64,000 bases of DNA from Osedax fenrisi (taxonomy: Eukaryota; Annelida; Polychaeta; Sabellida; Siboglinidae): positions 2,901,066 to 2,965,065 of the forward strand of contig OZ025246.1 in the NCBI GenBank assembly GCA_964019155.1. The letters run 5' to 3'. The position numbers were made by a program, and so were the translations under genes. Positions 24,565 to 36,623 of the stretch are shown here, in pieces; the first letter of the stretch is position 1, and every line of letters starts with the position of its first letter. The notes beneath the pieces were generated by a model that saw only the letters and a program-made list of their open reading frames with translations, searched no databases and had not been told where the DNA came from.

Positions 24565-26962
24565 TTAAATACTAACTTCTGTATCTTGACTATTCAATTT
24601 GTCGGACTAGAAGCTGGCAAACAAGTTTAGATACATGGCATTCACGAAGACGATACCGGAGGCGATCCCGGATAGCATATGGAGGACGTCTAGGGCGGTA
24701 ACGGAGATGATCTTGAACATATTCATGAAGATATTCATCTAGCCAAGCAGGAAGAAAACTACTGATGATCTTACTTATTCTGAAATTATAAATTGTATAT
24801 TAATAAATCAATTATCATGACACTATAATATTTATATGTGTATACTATATTCTAATTTCTGCATCTTGACTATTCAATTTGTCGGACTAGAAGCTGGCCA
24901 ACAAGTTTAGATACATGCCATTCATGAAGACGATACCGGAGGCGATCCCGGATAGCATACGGAGGACGTCTAGGGCGGTAACGTAGATGATCTTGAATAT
25001 ATTCATAAAGATATTCTTCTAGTCAAGCAGGAAGAAAACTACTGATGATCTTAATTATCCTGAAATTATAAATTGTATATTAATAAATCAATTATCATCA
25101 CACTATACTATTTATATGTGTATACTAACTTCTAACTTCTTCATCTTGACTATTCAATTTGTCGGACTAGAAGCTGGCCAACAAGTTTAGATACATGCCA
25201 TTCACGAAGACGATACCGGAGGTGATCCCGGATAGCATACGGAGGACGTATAGGGCGGTAACGGAGATGATCTTGAACATATTCATGAAGATATTCATCT
25301 AGCCAAGCAGGAAGAAAACTACTGATGATCTTACTTATTCTGAAATTATAAATTGTATATTAATAAATCAATTATCATGACACTATAATATTTATATGTG
25401 TATACTAACTTCTAACTTATGCATCTTGACTATTCAATTTGTCGGACTAGAAGCTGGCCAACAAGTTTAGATACATGGAATTCACGAAGACGATACCGGA
25501 GGTGATCCCGGATAGCATACGGAGGACGTATATGGCGGTAACGGAGATTATATTGAACATATTCATGAAGATATTCATCTAGCCAAGCAGGAAGAAAACT
25601 ACTGATGATCTTAATTATCCTGAAATTATAAATTGTATATTAATAAATATATTATCATGACACTATAATATTTATATATGTATACTAACTTCTAACTTCT
25701 GCATCTTGACTATTCAATTTGTCGGACTAGAAACTGGCAAACAAGTTTAGATACATGGCATTCACGAATACGATACCGAAGGCGATCCCGGATAGCATAC
25801 GGAGGACGTCTAGGGCGGTAACGGAGATGATCTTGAACATATCCATGAAGATATTCATCTAGCCAAGCAGGAAGAAAACTACTGATGATCTTAATTATCC
25901 TGAAATTATAAATTGTATATTAATAAATAAATTATCATGACACTATAATATTTATATGTGTATACTAACTTCTAACTTCTGTATCTTGACTATTCAATTT
26001 GTCGGACTAGAATCTGGCCAACAAGTTTAGATACATGCCATTCACGAAGACGATACCGGAGGAGATCCCGGATAGCATACGTAGGACGTCTAGGTCGGTA
26101 ACGGAGATGATCTTGAATATATCATAAAGATATTCATCTAGTCAAGCAGGAAGAAAACTACTGATGATCTTAATTATCCTGAAATTATAAATTGTATATT
26201 AATAAATAAATTATCATGACACTATAATATTTATATGTGTATACTAACTTCTAACTTCTGTATCTTGACTATTCAATTTGTCGGACTAGAATCTGGCCAA
26301 CAAGTTTAGATACATGCCATTCACGAAGACGATACCGGAGGAGATCCCGGATAGCATACGTAGGACGTCTAGGTCGGTAACGGAGATGATCTTGAATATA
26401 TCATAAAGATATTCATCTAGTCAAGCAGGAAGAAAACTACTTATGATCTTAATTATCCTGAAATTATAAATTGTATATTAATAAATAAATTATCATGACA
26501 CTATAATATTTATATATGTATACTAACTTCTAACTTCTGAATCTTGACTATTCAATTTGTCGGACTAGAATCTGGCCAACAAGTTTAGATACATGGCATT
26601 CACGAAGACGATACCGGAGGCGATCCCGGATAGCATACGTAGGACGTCTAGGTCGGTAACGGAGATGATCTTGAATATATCATAAAGATATTCATCTAGT
26701 CAAGCAGGAAGAAAACTACTTATGATCTTAATTATCCTGAAATTATAAATTGTATATTAATAAATAAATTATCATGACACTATAATATTTATATATGTAT
26801 ACTAACTTCTAACTTCTGAATCTTGACTATTCAATTTGTCGGACTAGAATCTGGCCAACAAGTTTAGATACATGGCATTCACGAAGACGATACCGGAGGC
26901 GATCCCGGATAGCATACGGAGGACATCTAGAGCGATAATGGAGATGATCTTGAAAATATTTA
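24565..26962 (+). repeat. 280-bp satellite, nine units
   Basis: The motif CTTGACTATTCAATTTGTCG recurs at 24585, 24865, 25145, 25425, 25705, 25985, 26264, 26543 and 26822: five 280-bp steps, then three 279-bp steps. The last unit is cut at about 26960. The later units share a 1-base deletion (ATATATCATAAAG) and GAATCTGGCC instead of GAAGCTGGC, so two sub-blocks exist. No ORF. Confidence 0.95.
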
Positions 26963-28710
26963 CATGTAAATATTGGCGTTATTTTTGATGATACTAGGAT
27001 GCCCTTAAAGAATATTGTTAAACATTTTTCAAAGTTTTAAAATATATTTTATTTATAATAATTAAGTGGCGGTATAATGGTATATAATGATACTAAATAA
27101 ATCGTGTATATATATGTATATTAATGCTGTAAAATTTAAAATACTATATTAATTAATAATTATAAAAATAATATATAATTAATAATTAATAATATACAAT
27201 TAATTGTTATTAATTAATAATAAGTATTGATAAATAATTATTAATTAGTAAATTATAATTGAATAATTATTAGAATAATATATAAATAATAATTAATAAT
27301 ATACAATTAATTATTATTAATTAATAATTATAATTGAATAATAGTATACATAATATAATATTTATTTGTATAGTATATACTTAATATACCATATATGGTT
27401 ACACGAATATCTGTGTATGTACATCGTACACTGTACACATGTTTTTATATGTGAATATATATAAATAGTAATCAAGCAAGCATTGTATAATTATAATCCC
27501 TTGCTGACCTAGATAACTTTGTGCATAGTAAATTATCTTATGATTATTATTCATGTTTCACTGAGTCATAGTTAAATATATAATATTCACATAACTTATA
27601 AGTTATAGCGCTGTAGCGCGTAATAATTATTAATAGAATAATATTATAGAATAATATATAAATAATAATTACTAATATACAATTCATTATTATTACTAAA
27701 AAATTATTATTGATAAATAATTATTAAGATAATATATAATTAATAATTATTAATATATAATTAAGTGTTATTAATTAATAATAAGTATTGATAAATAATT
27801 ATTATTGATAAATAATTATTAAGATAATATATAATTAATAATTATTAATATATAATTAAGTGTTATTAATTAATAATAAGTATTGATAAATAATTATTAA
27901 TTAGTAAATTATAATTGAATAATTATTAGAATAATATATAAATAATAATTAATAATATACAATTAATTATTATTACTTAATAATTATAATTGAATAATAG
28001 TATACATAGTATAATATTTATTTGTATATTATATACTTAATATACCATATATGGTTACACGCATATATGTGTATGTACGACGTACACTGTACACATGTTT
28101 TTATATGTGAATATAAATGCATAGTAATCAAGCAAGCATTGTATAATTATAATCCCTTGCTGACCTAGATAACTGTGTGCATAGTAAATTATCTTATGAT
28201 CATTATTCATGTTTCGTGAGTAGACTATGATCATAGTTAAATATAGAATATTCACCTAACTTAGCGCTTAATAATTATTATAATAATATATAAATAATAA
28301 TTACTAATATACAATTAATTATTATTACTAACAAATTATTATTGATAAATAATTATTAAGATAATATATAATTAATAATTATTAATATATAATTAAGTGT
28401 TATTAGTTAATAATAAGTATTAATAAATAATTATTAATTAGTAAATTAAAATTGAATAATTATTAAAATAATATATAATTAATAATTATTAATATATACT
28501 TAATTGTTATTAATTAATAATACGTATTGATATATAATTATTAAAATAATATATAATTAATAATAAGTATTGATAAATAATTATTAATTATTAAATTAGA
28601 ATTGAATAATTAATAATTATTAAAATACTATATAATTAATAAGTAATAATTTTACAGCACTAATGTATATACATATATATATATATATCTATTATATAAA
28701 AGAAAGTCTA

Positions 28711-28759
<49 letters not shown>

Positions 28760-28760
28760 A
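26963..28760 (+). repeat. AT-rich region with a 656-bp duplicated block
   Basis: The segment around ATATATGGTTACACG (27391) recurs at 28047, with shared TAATCAAGCAAGCATTG and CCCTTGCTGACCTAGATAAC sequences. The flanking material is TTAATAATTA-type low-complexity repeat, partly repeated a third time at about 28262-28660. No gene seen. Confidence 0.8.
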
Positions 28761-31718
28761 TCTGGTGAGGTAACTCGAGAACCGGGGTACGTCGCGAAAA
28801 TATTTTATACCCGATCTTAATAAATTTGCAACAGTATGGTCTTGGTCCGGAAAATTTTTTGAATTTTATACCGCGTACCCCAGAAAAACCTGAAAAATTG
28901 ACTTTTTGCCATTAAAATGATTTTTTGTCGTCCAAAATCTTCGGCGTCGCATTTTTGAAATATTTTTTTTACATTTTTTCGAACTATTTTTTTGAATTTT
29001 TTTTGATTTTTTTTTGAAATTTTTGGAAATTTTGGAAATTTTTTGAAATATTTTTGAAATATTTTTGACATTTTTTGAAATATTTTTGAAGTTTTTTTTA
29101 AATATTTTTAAACATTTTTTTGAAATTTTTTTAAAATATATTTTGTAATATTATTTATATTTTTTGTATTTTAAAAAATATTATTTGAAATAATTTTTTA
29201 TATTTTTCAACTATTCGTGAAATATTATTATTTTAAGATATAATTAAAATATTATAATTATATAATAAATATATAAATATTATAAGATATAATAATATAC
29301 TTTTTAAAATATTTGTAGAACATTTATAAAAAATATATTTTGTAATATTTGGAAATATTTGTTGTATACTAGGAATACAGAATCAGGAATAGCTATAATT
29401 AATAAATAATAGATAGGCAAACAATCAAAAATCGATCAACGCAGGGTGCGGTTTGGGTTTTCGATATTTATTAAGTACTATTTTGTAATATTGGAAATAT
29501 GTGTTGTATTTTTTTAAATATTATTTGAAATATTTTTGAAATATTTTTCCACTAATTTTTGAGATATTAATATTTGTATAAATTTGTTTGAATTTTAGCA
29601 ACAATTTATGTTATTGTATATGAAAAGCAGAATCATGAATAGCCATAAATAATAAATAATAGATAGGTAAGCTATCAAACAACGAGTAAAGCAAAGTTGG
29701 GTACGGCAAGAAATTCCAAATCAGGAATAGTTATAATTAATAAATGATAGATAGGCAAATAATAAAAAACCGAGCAACGCCGATTTGGAACTGTTTGGGT
29801 TTAGGTTTTCAACATATTTTGGAATATTTGAAATATCTGTTGTATTTTTTGAAATATTTTTTATCTAATTTTTTAAATATTAAAAAAAATATGTTTCTAC
29901 ATATGTTTAATTTTATTTAATTGTATATACTAGAAATGTAGGATCAGGAATAGCTCTAATTAATAAATAATAAATAGGCAAACAATCAAAAACCGATAAA
30001 TGTCGAGTCGAGTACTGTTTGGATTTGGGTTTAGGTTTGAGTTTTCGACATTTTTTTAAAACATATTTTGTAATATTTTAAATATTTTTTGTATTTGTTA
30101 GCAATTATATATTTTAGAATAATCAGGAATAGCTATAATTAATAAAAATAAATAGTCGAACAATCAAAAACCTAGCAACGCCGGGTAGGGTATGACTGCT
30201 AATATGTTGAAATATTTTTTATATTTAAAAAATATTTTTAGACACTTTTTAAAAATATATTTTATAATATTTTAAAGTATTTTTGTATTTTTGTATTTTT
30301 ACAAAATATTTTACGAATAAGTCTTAAAAAGAACAACGCTAGATCTACATCGGATACAGTTAGATTTATTAAATATTAGTTAGAAGACAACAATTAAAGA
30401 ATAGCTATGCATAATTAGGAATAACTATAATTAATAATTGATAGGCAAATAATAAAAAAACGAGCAACGTCGGGTTGGGTTCGGCAAACAATTCTAAATC
30501 AGGAATAGTTATAATTAATAAAGTATAGATAGGCATATAATTAAAAACCGATCAACGCCGTTTTGGGACGGTTTGGGTTTGGGTTTTCAACATATTTTGT
30601 AATATTTGAAATATTTGTTGTATTTTTTAAAATATTTTTTGAAATATTTGTTCACTAATTTTTTAAATATTATAAACAATATTTTTCTATATTTGTTTGT
30701 ATTTTAAATAAACTTTATTTAATTGTATATACTAGAAATATAGAATCAGAAATTGCCCTAATTAATAAATAATAAATAATAGATAGGCAAACAAACAAAA
30801 ACCAAGAAATGCCGGGTCGGGTATGGTTTGTTTTTAAAACATATTTTGTAATATTTTATATATTTTTTTGCAATTTTTAGCAATTATATATTTTAGAATA
30901 ATCAGGAATAGCTATAATTAATAAAAAAAATTAATAGGCATTAAAAATCAGATATGGCTACTAATATGTTGAAATATTTTTTATATTTCTTAAAATATTT
31001 TTAGACACTTTTTAAAAATATATTTTGTAATATTTTAAATTATTATTTGTAATCTTACCAAATATTTTACAAATAATCTTAAAAACGAACAACGCTGAGT
31101 CTACATCGGATACAGTTAGAATTAGTAAATATTAGTTAGAAGAAAACAATTAAATATTAGCTAAGTATAATCAGGAATAGCTACAATTAATAGGCAAATA
31201 ATCAAAAACCTAGCAACGCAGGGTAGTGTACGGTTTGTGTTTGGGTTTAGGTTTGGGTTTTAGACATTTTTTTAAAACATATTTTTTAATATTTTAAATA
31301 TTTGCTGTATTTTTTAACATATTATTTGAAAATGTTTTCTACTTTGTTTTGTATGTCAGCTAACATTTATTTTATTATATATATCAATTAAGAATCAGGA
31401 ATAGCTATAATTAATATATAATATATAGGAAAATAATCAAAACCGAGCAACGCCGGTTTGGGTACGGTTTGGGTTTAAGTTTGGGTTTTAGACATTTTTT
31501 AAAACATATTTTGTAATATTTGTTGCATTTTTTAATATATTTCCACTAATTTTTTAAATATTTTTCTATATTTTGTTTGTATTTTAGCTAACATTTATTT
31601 TATTGTATATATAGCAATGCATAATCATGAATAGGTATATAATATATCTATAATTAATAAATAATAGATAATAAGCAAATATTCAAAAACCGAGCAACGC
31701 CGGGTCGGGTACGGCTAG
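28761..31718 (+). mobile_element. Helitron-like repeat with internally reiterated 3' end
   Basis: Bounded by A|TC (TCTGGTGAGGTAACTCGAGA at 28761) and CTAG|T (GGGTCGGGTACGGCTAG at 31702-31718), without inverted repeats at the ends or target duplication, and with a small GCCG/CGGC stem just before CTAG. Inside, a unit containing AATCAGGAATAGCTATAATT, AATAGATAGGCAAA, CGAGCAACGCCGGGT and GGTTTGGGTTTGGG recurs about ten times from 29385 on, separated by TTTTGAAATATTTT-type runs. No Rep/helicase coding sequence, so at most a non-autonomous element; it could instead be a complex satellite. Confidence 0.42.
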
Positions 31719-31827
31719 TATATATATATAATCATATTATTAATAGTTGTATGTTATCTATAGACATTATAATTATAACTTATACACATATTCCCATATA
31801 ATAATGTTTATATTATATATTTATACA

Positions 31828-32550
31828 TATTATAATATTTATTTGTATATAATATACTTAATTTAATATTTGTATACTATATATATATAATATATATTAT
31901 ATATTATAATAAATAAGTTATATTAAATGATCAAAATAATAATGTATTTATTGTAAAATTCTAGGTTTTAAAGATTGTTATTAATTTGTATTTGCCTAGT
32001 TGTAAACCAGTTGTAATTTTATAATAATGTATAATACATATTTACCCATGTTAAACATAATTTGACACTTTGATATTACATATAATATATAGTATAATAT
32101 GGTATAATATAGTATAATATTAATATGATTTTTTCATAAATTTCTAAAAAAATGCCTTATGTTAAAATATTATGTTTTAATATATTTTTGTAAATAGTTT
32201 TACAAAATTGAGTAAAAATGCCTTATATTAAAATATTAAGTTTAATTACTAATTATATATACGACTTGAATGCCGATTTATAATATACATGTAGCACTAA
32301 TGGTATATGTATATTATAACAGGATATATTACTACTTATTAAATTATTACTGCAGTAAACACATTAATTTTTAATATATTTAAATTACTACTGGTATATG
32401 TATGCAAGGTTATGCATTGTTATACAATTACCACTGAGCAACAAAATATTAATAACAATCTTTAAAACCTAAATTTGTACTATAAATACATTATTATTTT
32501 GAATATTTAATATCAATTATTGATTATAATATATAAATTATAAAATATAA

Positions 32551-32583
<33 letters not shown>

Positions 32584-32635
32584 GTATCAAACTATAAAAT
32601 TAAGTATATTATATACAAATAAATATTATAAAATT
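31828..32635. mobile_element. Inverted-repeat element, arms of about 160-180 bp
   Basis: The left arm (31828-31990; with ATAATATTTATTTGTATATA and GGTTTTAAAGATTGTTATTA) is the imperfect reverse complement of the right arm (32455-32635; TAACAATCTTTAAAACCTA and TATATACAAATAAATATTAT). The spacer is AT-rich without an ORF. The terminal motif also occurs at 27349, 28006 and 33218, so the family is dispersed in this region. Confidence 0.65.
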
Positions 32636-33122
32636 ACAACTGGATTACAACTGCGTTTTAGTACATCCCATAATATTAATATATAATTATGCATAAAGGA
32701 CATAGAGCTAGAGAGGTTTTCTCTAGCTCTATGATAAAGGATAACACTTAAACAATCATATAATAATATATGTTTATATTTAACAATAAGATTATTATAT
32801 TACCTTATTAAATCAACTCGTAGTATATATGATATATAATCTAAATATTGGTAAGTTGTCTTTAAAGGAAGTAGAATAAAAGAAGTGTATATATAAGGAA
32901 ATAAATAAACAATACCGTTGATTTCAATTTTCGCGCCATACACAATAACCTGCGCATTGGATGATGTAATGGGTGATGCAATGGGCGACGCCCTTTGGGC
33001 GTGTCTTGTCGTAACGCTTCATTTCACACATAATCACGACATGTATGCTATAATACAATCTTGTTATGCTCTGTACATCTATTTATAGATATGTGGTAGA
33101 ACAACTATATAATATCTATGTA
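32581..33122 (+). repeat. Tandem duplication, copy A
   Basis: Starts ATAGTATCAA and runs through a strong hairpin (CATAGAGCTAGAGA at 32701 with CTCTAGCTCTATG), a GC-richer stretch (CAATTTTCGCGCC to CGTAACGCTTCAT) and TATTTATAGATATGTGGTAG. Diverged from copy B by substitutions and small indels. No ORF. Confidence 0.8.
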
Positions 33123-33124
33123 TA

Positions 33125-33126
<2 letters not shown>

Positions 33127-33181
<55 letters not shown>
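33127..33181. repeat. (TA)n microsatellite
   Basis: Lies between the two copies of the tandem duplication. Confidence 0.9.
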
Positions 33182-33188
<7 letters not shown>

Positions 33189-33200
33189 CTATACTATACT

Positions 33201-33777
33201 ATAGTATCAAAGTATAACATTAAGTATATTATATACAAATACATATTATAAAATTACAACAGGATTACAACTGCGTTTTAGTAAATCCCATACTATTAAT
33301 ATATAATTATGCATAAAGTATATAGAGCTAGAGAGCTTTTCTCTAGCTCTATGATAAAGTATAACATCTATCAATTATATATGTTATATTTTTATATTTA
33401 ACAATACTATTTTATATTACCTTTTTAAATCAACTTGTAATAAACAATCTAAATATTGATAAATTGTCAATATAGGAAGTTTAATACATAGGAAGAATTA
33501 GCAAATAATGAAGTAATTAATCAATACCGTTAATATCAATTTTCGCGCTAAACACAATTTCCACAATAACACACTCATCGATATAAAGAAGGTCACTTTC
33601 TTTATATCGATGAACACACTTACCTGCACACTGGGTGTGGTGGGTGACGCAATTAGCGTGACTTTTCGTAATGCTTCATGTCATACAGTATTTACGACAT
33701 GTATGATATAATACATTCGTGGAATGCTATGAACCTCTATTTATAGATATGTAGTAGAAAAACTAGAAAATATCTAA
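33201..33777 (+). repeat. Tandem duplication, copy B
   Basis: Period 620 from copy A at the left end and 658 at the right end; the extra length is accounted for mainly by the hairpin element at 33568-33620. Keeps the ATAGAGCTAGAGAG hairpin (33322-33352). Confidence 0.8.
33568..33620. mobile_element. 37-bp hairpin element with perfect 8-bp target duplication, copy 2
   Basis: Stem CATCGATATAAAGAA (33576-33590) pairs with TTCTTTATATCGATG (33598-33612); the loop is GGTCACT, unlike the loop of copy 1. Bounded exactly by AACACACT at 33568-33575 and 33613-33620. The paralogous tandem copy A lacks the hairpin at the matching place (around 32945), giving an approximate empty site. An 8-bp duplication and CA...TG ends fit hAT-like cut-and-paste insertion, but 37 bp is extraordinarily short for such an element. 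Confidence 0.75.
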
Positions 33778-33973
33778 TATTTATTGCGTATTAATCATAT
33801 TATTTATAGTTATTTTACCTAATTATATCTTATATACATATTCCATTATAATAATGTATATTTACAAACTAATGAACTAATTAGTTCATTAGTGCATTAG
33901 TACTTTAATGTGGGATGTGAAATAAATCACAGAAATATTAAACAGAAATAAGTGTATAAATTAACACTAATAG

Positions 33974-34017
<44 letters not shown>

Positions 34018-34137
34018 TGTGATTGTGTGTATGTGTGTGCGTGTGTATATATTATACAATTATATTGATATATAATTCTATTAATAATAATTATTATTGA
34101 TAATAGATATATTTTATAAAATATAATATTTCACAAA
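33778..34137. other. AT-rich spacer with (TA)n at 33978-34014
   Basis: Includes a short dyad at 33868-33895 (AACTAATTAGTT) and a GT-rich tract at 34018-34048. Nothing else seen. Confidence 0.5.
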
Positions 34138-34470
34138 GATATCGCTGTTGTAATATCCAATGTATTTATTTGACTTATACAATTGTATATATTAATATAC
34201 AAATTTGAATATATATTGAATACATAAATTAATGATATCCAAAGTGTTTATTTGACCTATAAAATATACAAAATTGGAACATACATTGAATACATAATAT
34301 ATTCATATCCAAAGTGTTTATTTGACCTATAAAATATACAAAATTGGAACATATATTGCATAAATAAAATAATTATATCCAAAGTGTTTATTTGACCCAT
34401 AATATATACACTGGTGGAACGTTGTTATATATTTTACGTTGACGCGCAACGCGTTTGGTTGCTTGGGTAC
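34138..34470 (+). promoter_or_regulatory. Isolated LINE 5' end: four tandem ~70-bp monomers plus leader
   Basis: Four units starting ATATCCAAAGTGTTTATTTG and including TATACAAAATTGGAACATA repeat at about 70 bp (the first is more diverged). The last runs into GTGGAACG, TTTTACGTTGACGCGCAACG and GGTTGCTTGGGTA, the same order as the leader of LINE-D (GTGGAACATATTATTTGACC, TTACGTTGCGGCAAC, GGTTGCTTGGGTA). No LINE coding sequence follows within 1.4 kb, so it is a LINE promoter without its element. Confidence 0.65.
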
Positions 34471-35627
<1,157 letters not shown>

Positions 35628-35946
35628 TCGATCACTGTATCTCATAGCGAACGGTCGTGTTTTTCTATTGTCTACATTTCTATTGTTTAATATTACATCA
35701 GAATTTTGCATTTTACATGTAATATTTTTACATTAGATTTATTATAATAACTTTTATACATTGTTATAATATGCTATCTAATTAATTAAACTACGATTAT
35801 ATCCGACTATAATCATCTCCCTTGGATCTCCCGTGGGATTATGCTCAATAGGTAGTCGGTTCTGCCTACTACTCGAAGGAGGTTAGACTACCGTCTACTT
35901 ATCTGTGTATTCTGAGTTTCTGCCTGGTTATCTAATATAACAGACA

Positions 35947-36623
35947 ATGAGTTCCTGTTATGAATGTAAGCTGTAACTTGAAACAAGCGATATAACCTCT
36001 CCAGATGGTTTTCTAGAATGTAAATGCGGTCTACTTATTCACTACGCATGTCTGTTGAACGCCAACGAAATAAACTTTGCATGGAGCAACAAAGTTCATC
36101 CAAGATCTCAATCGCATTGATGAACTCGCCCTGCTTCTTATACACATGCCTATAATGCCGTACTACTAAACCATCAACGGTAAGTGCCTCGCCATCTATT
36201 GAAGATAAACTTAATAATATTGCTATTTTACCATCCAGCCATACTACTATAATTAATGAATTAAAAAGTAGCATAAGCTCTTCATTATCTAACAACACTG
36301 TAAATAATGATAATGCCAAAACCTGCTTAGAAAACGATAACACCATAACCTATGCTAATGTGACAAGTAGAAATATAAGTAGTTCGAATGCTGTTGTTTA
36401 TAATAGGGATGCATTAAATATTCCTTTATTTTCGGCCATTATTAAACAAATTGACAGTAGTAGTCTAAATACTAACTACATTAATGATTTATTAAAAATA
36501 TTAAACATTGATTTAAATACCATTTCTAAAGTACACTTTAATAATAAAACTTGTATAATTAATTTCACTACTTTGTTTGCAAAATCAGAATTTTTAAATC
36601 TTAACTCGACATTAACACTTTAG
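35947..36623 (+). pseudogene. LINE-E finger and ORF1 N-terminal region
   Basis: ATG at 35947 gives MSSCYECKL, a TAA, then GFLECKCGLLIHYACLLNAN: the first half of a PHD-type finger (C-x2-C, C-x-C, H-x2-C) like that of LINE-D. Frame changes follow; a third frame around 36100 gives SPCFLYTCL, perhaps the last Cys pair. From about 36170 one frame is open to 36623 with a Ser/Asn-rich linker and LDLNTISKVHFNNKTCIIN-like sequence (read NIDLNTISKVHFNN). Several stops and frameshifts: dead. Confidence 0.7.

Noticed and set aside
24565..26962. CRISPR-like array
   Set aside because: The whole 280-bp unit is repeated with no unique spacers; eukaryotic satellite.
28817..29071. Lys/Phe-rich minus-strand frame (KIFQKYFKKFPKF)
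   Set aside because: Arises from TTTTTGAAATATTTTT low-complexity repeats inside the Helitron-like element.
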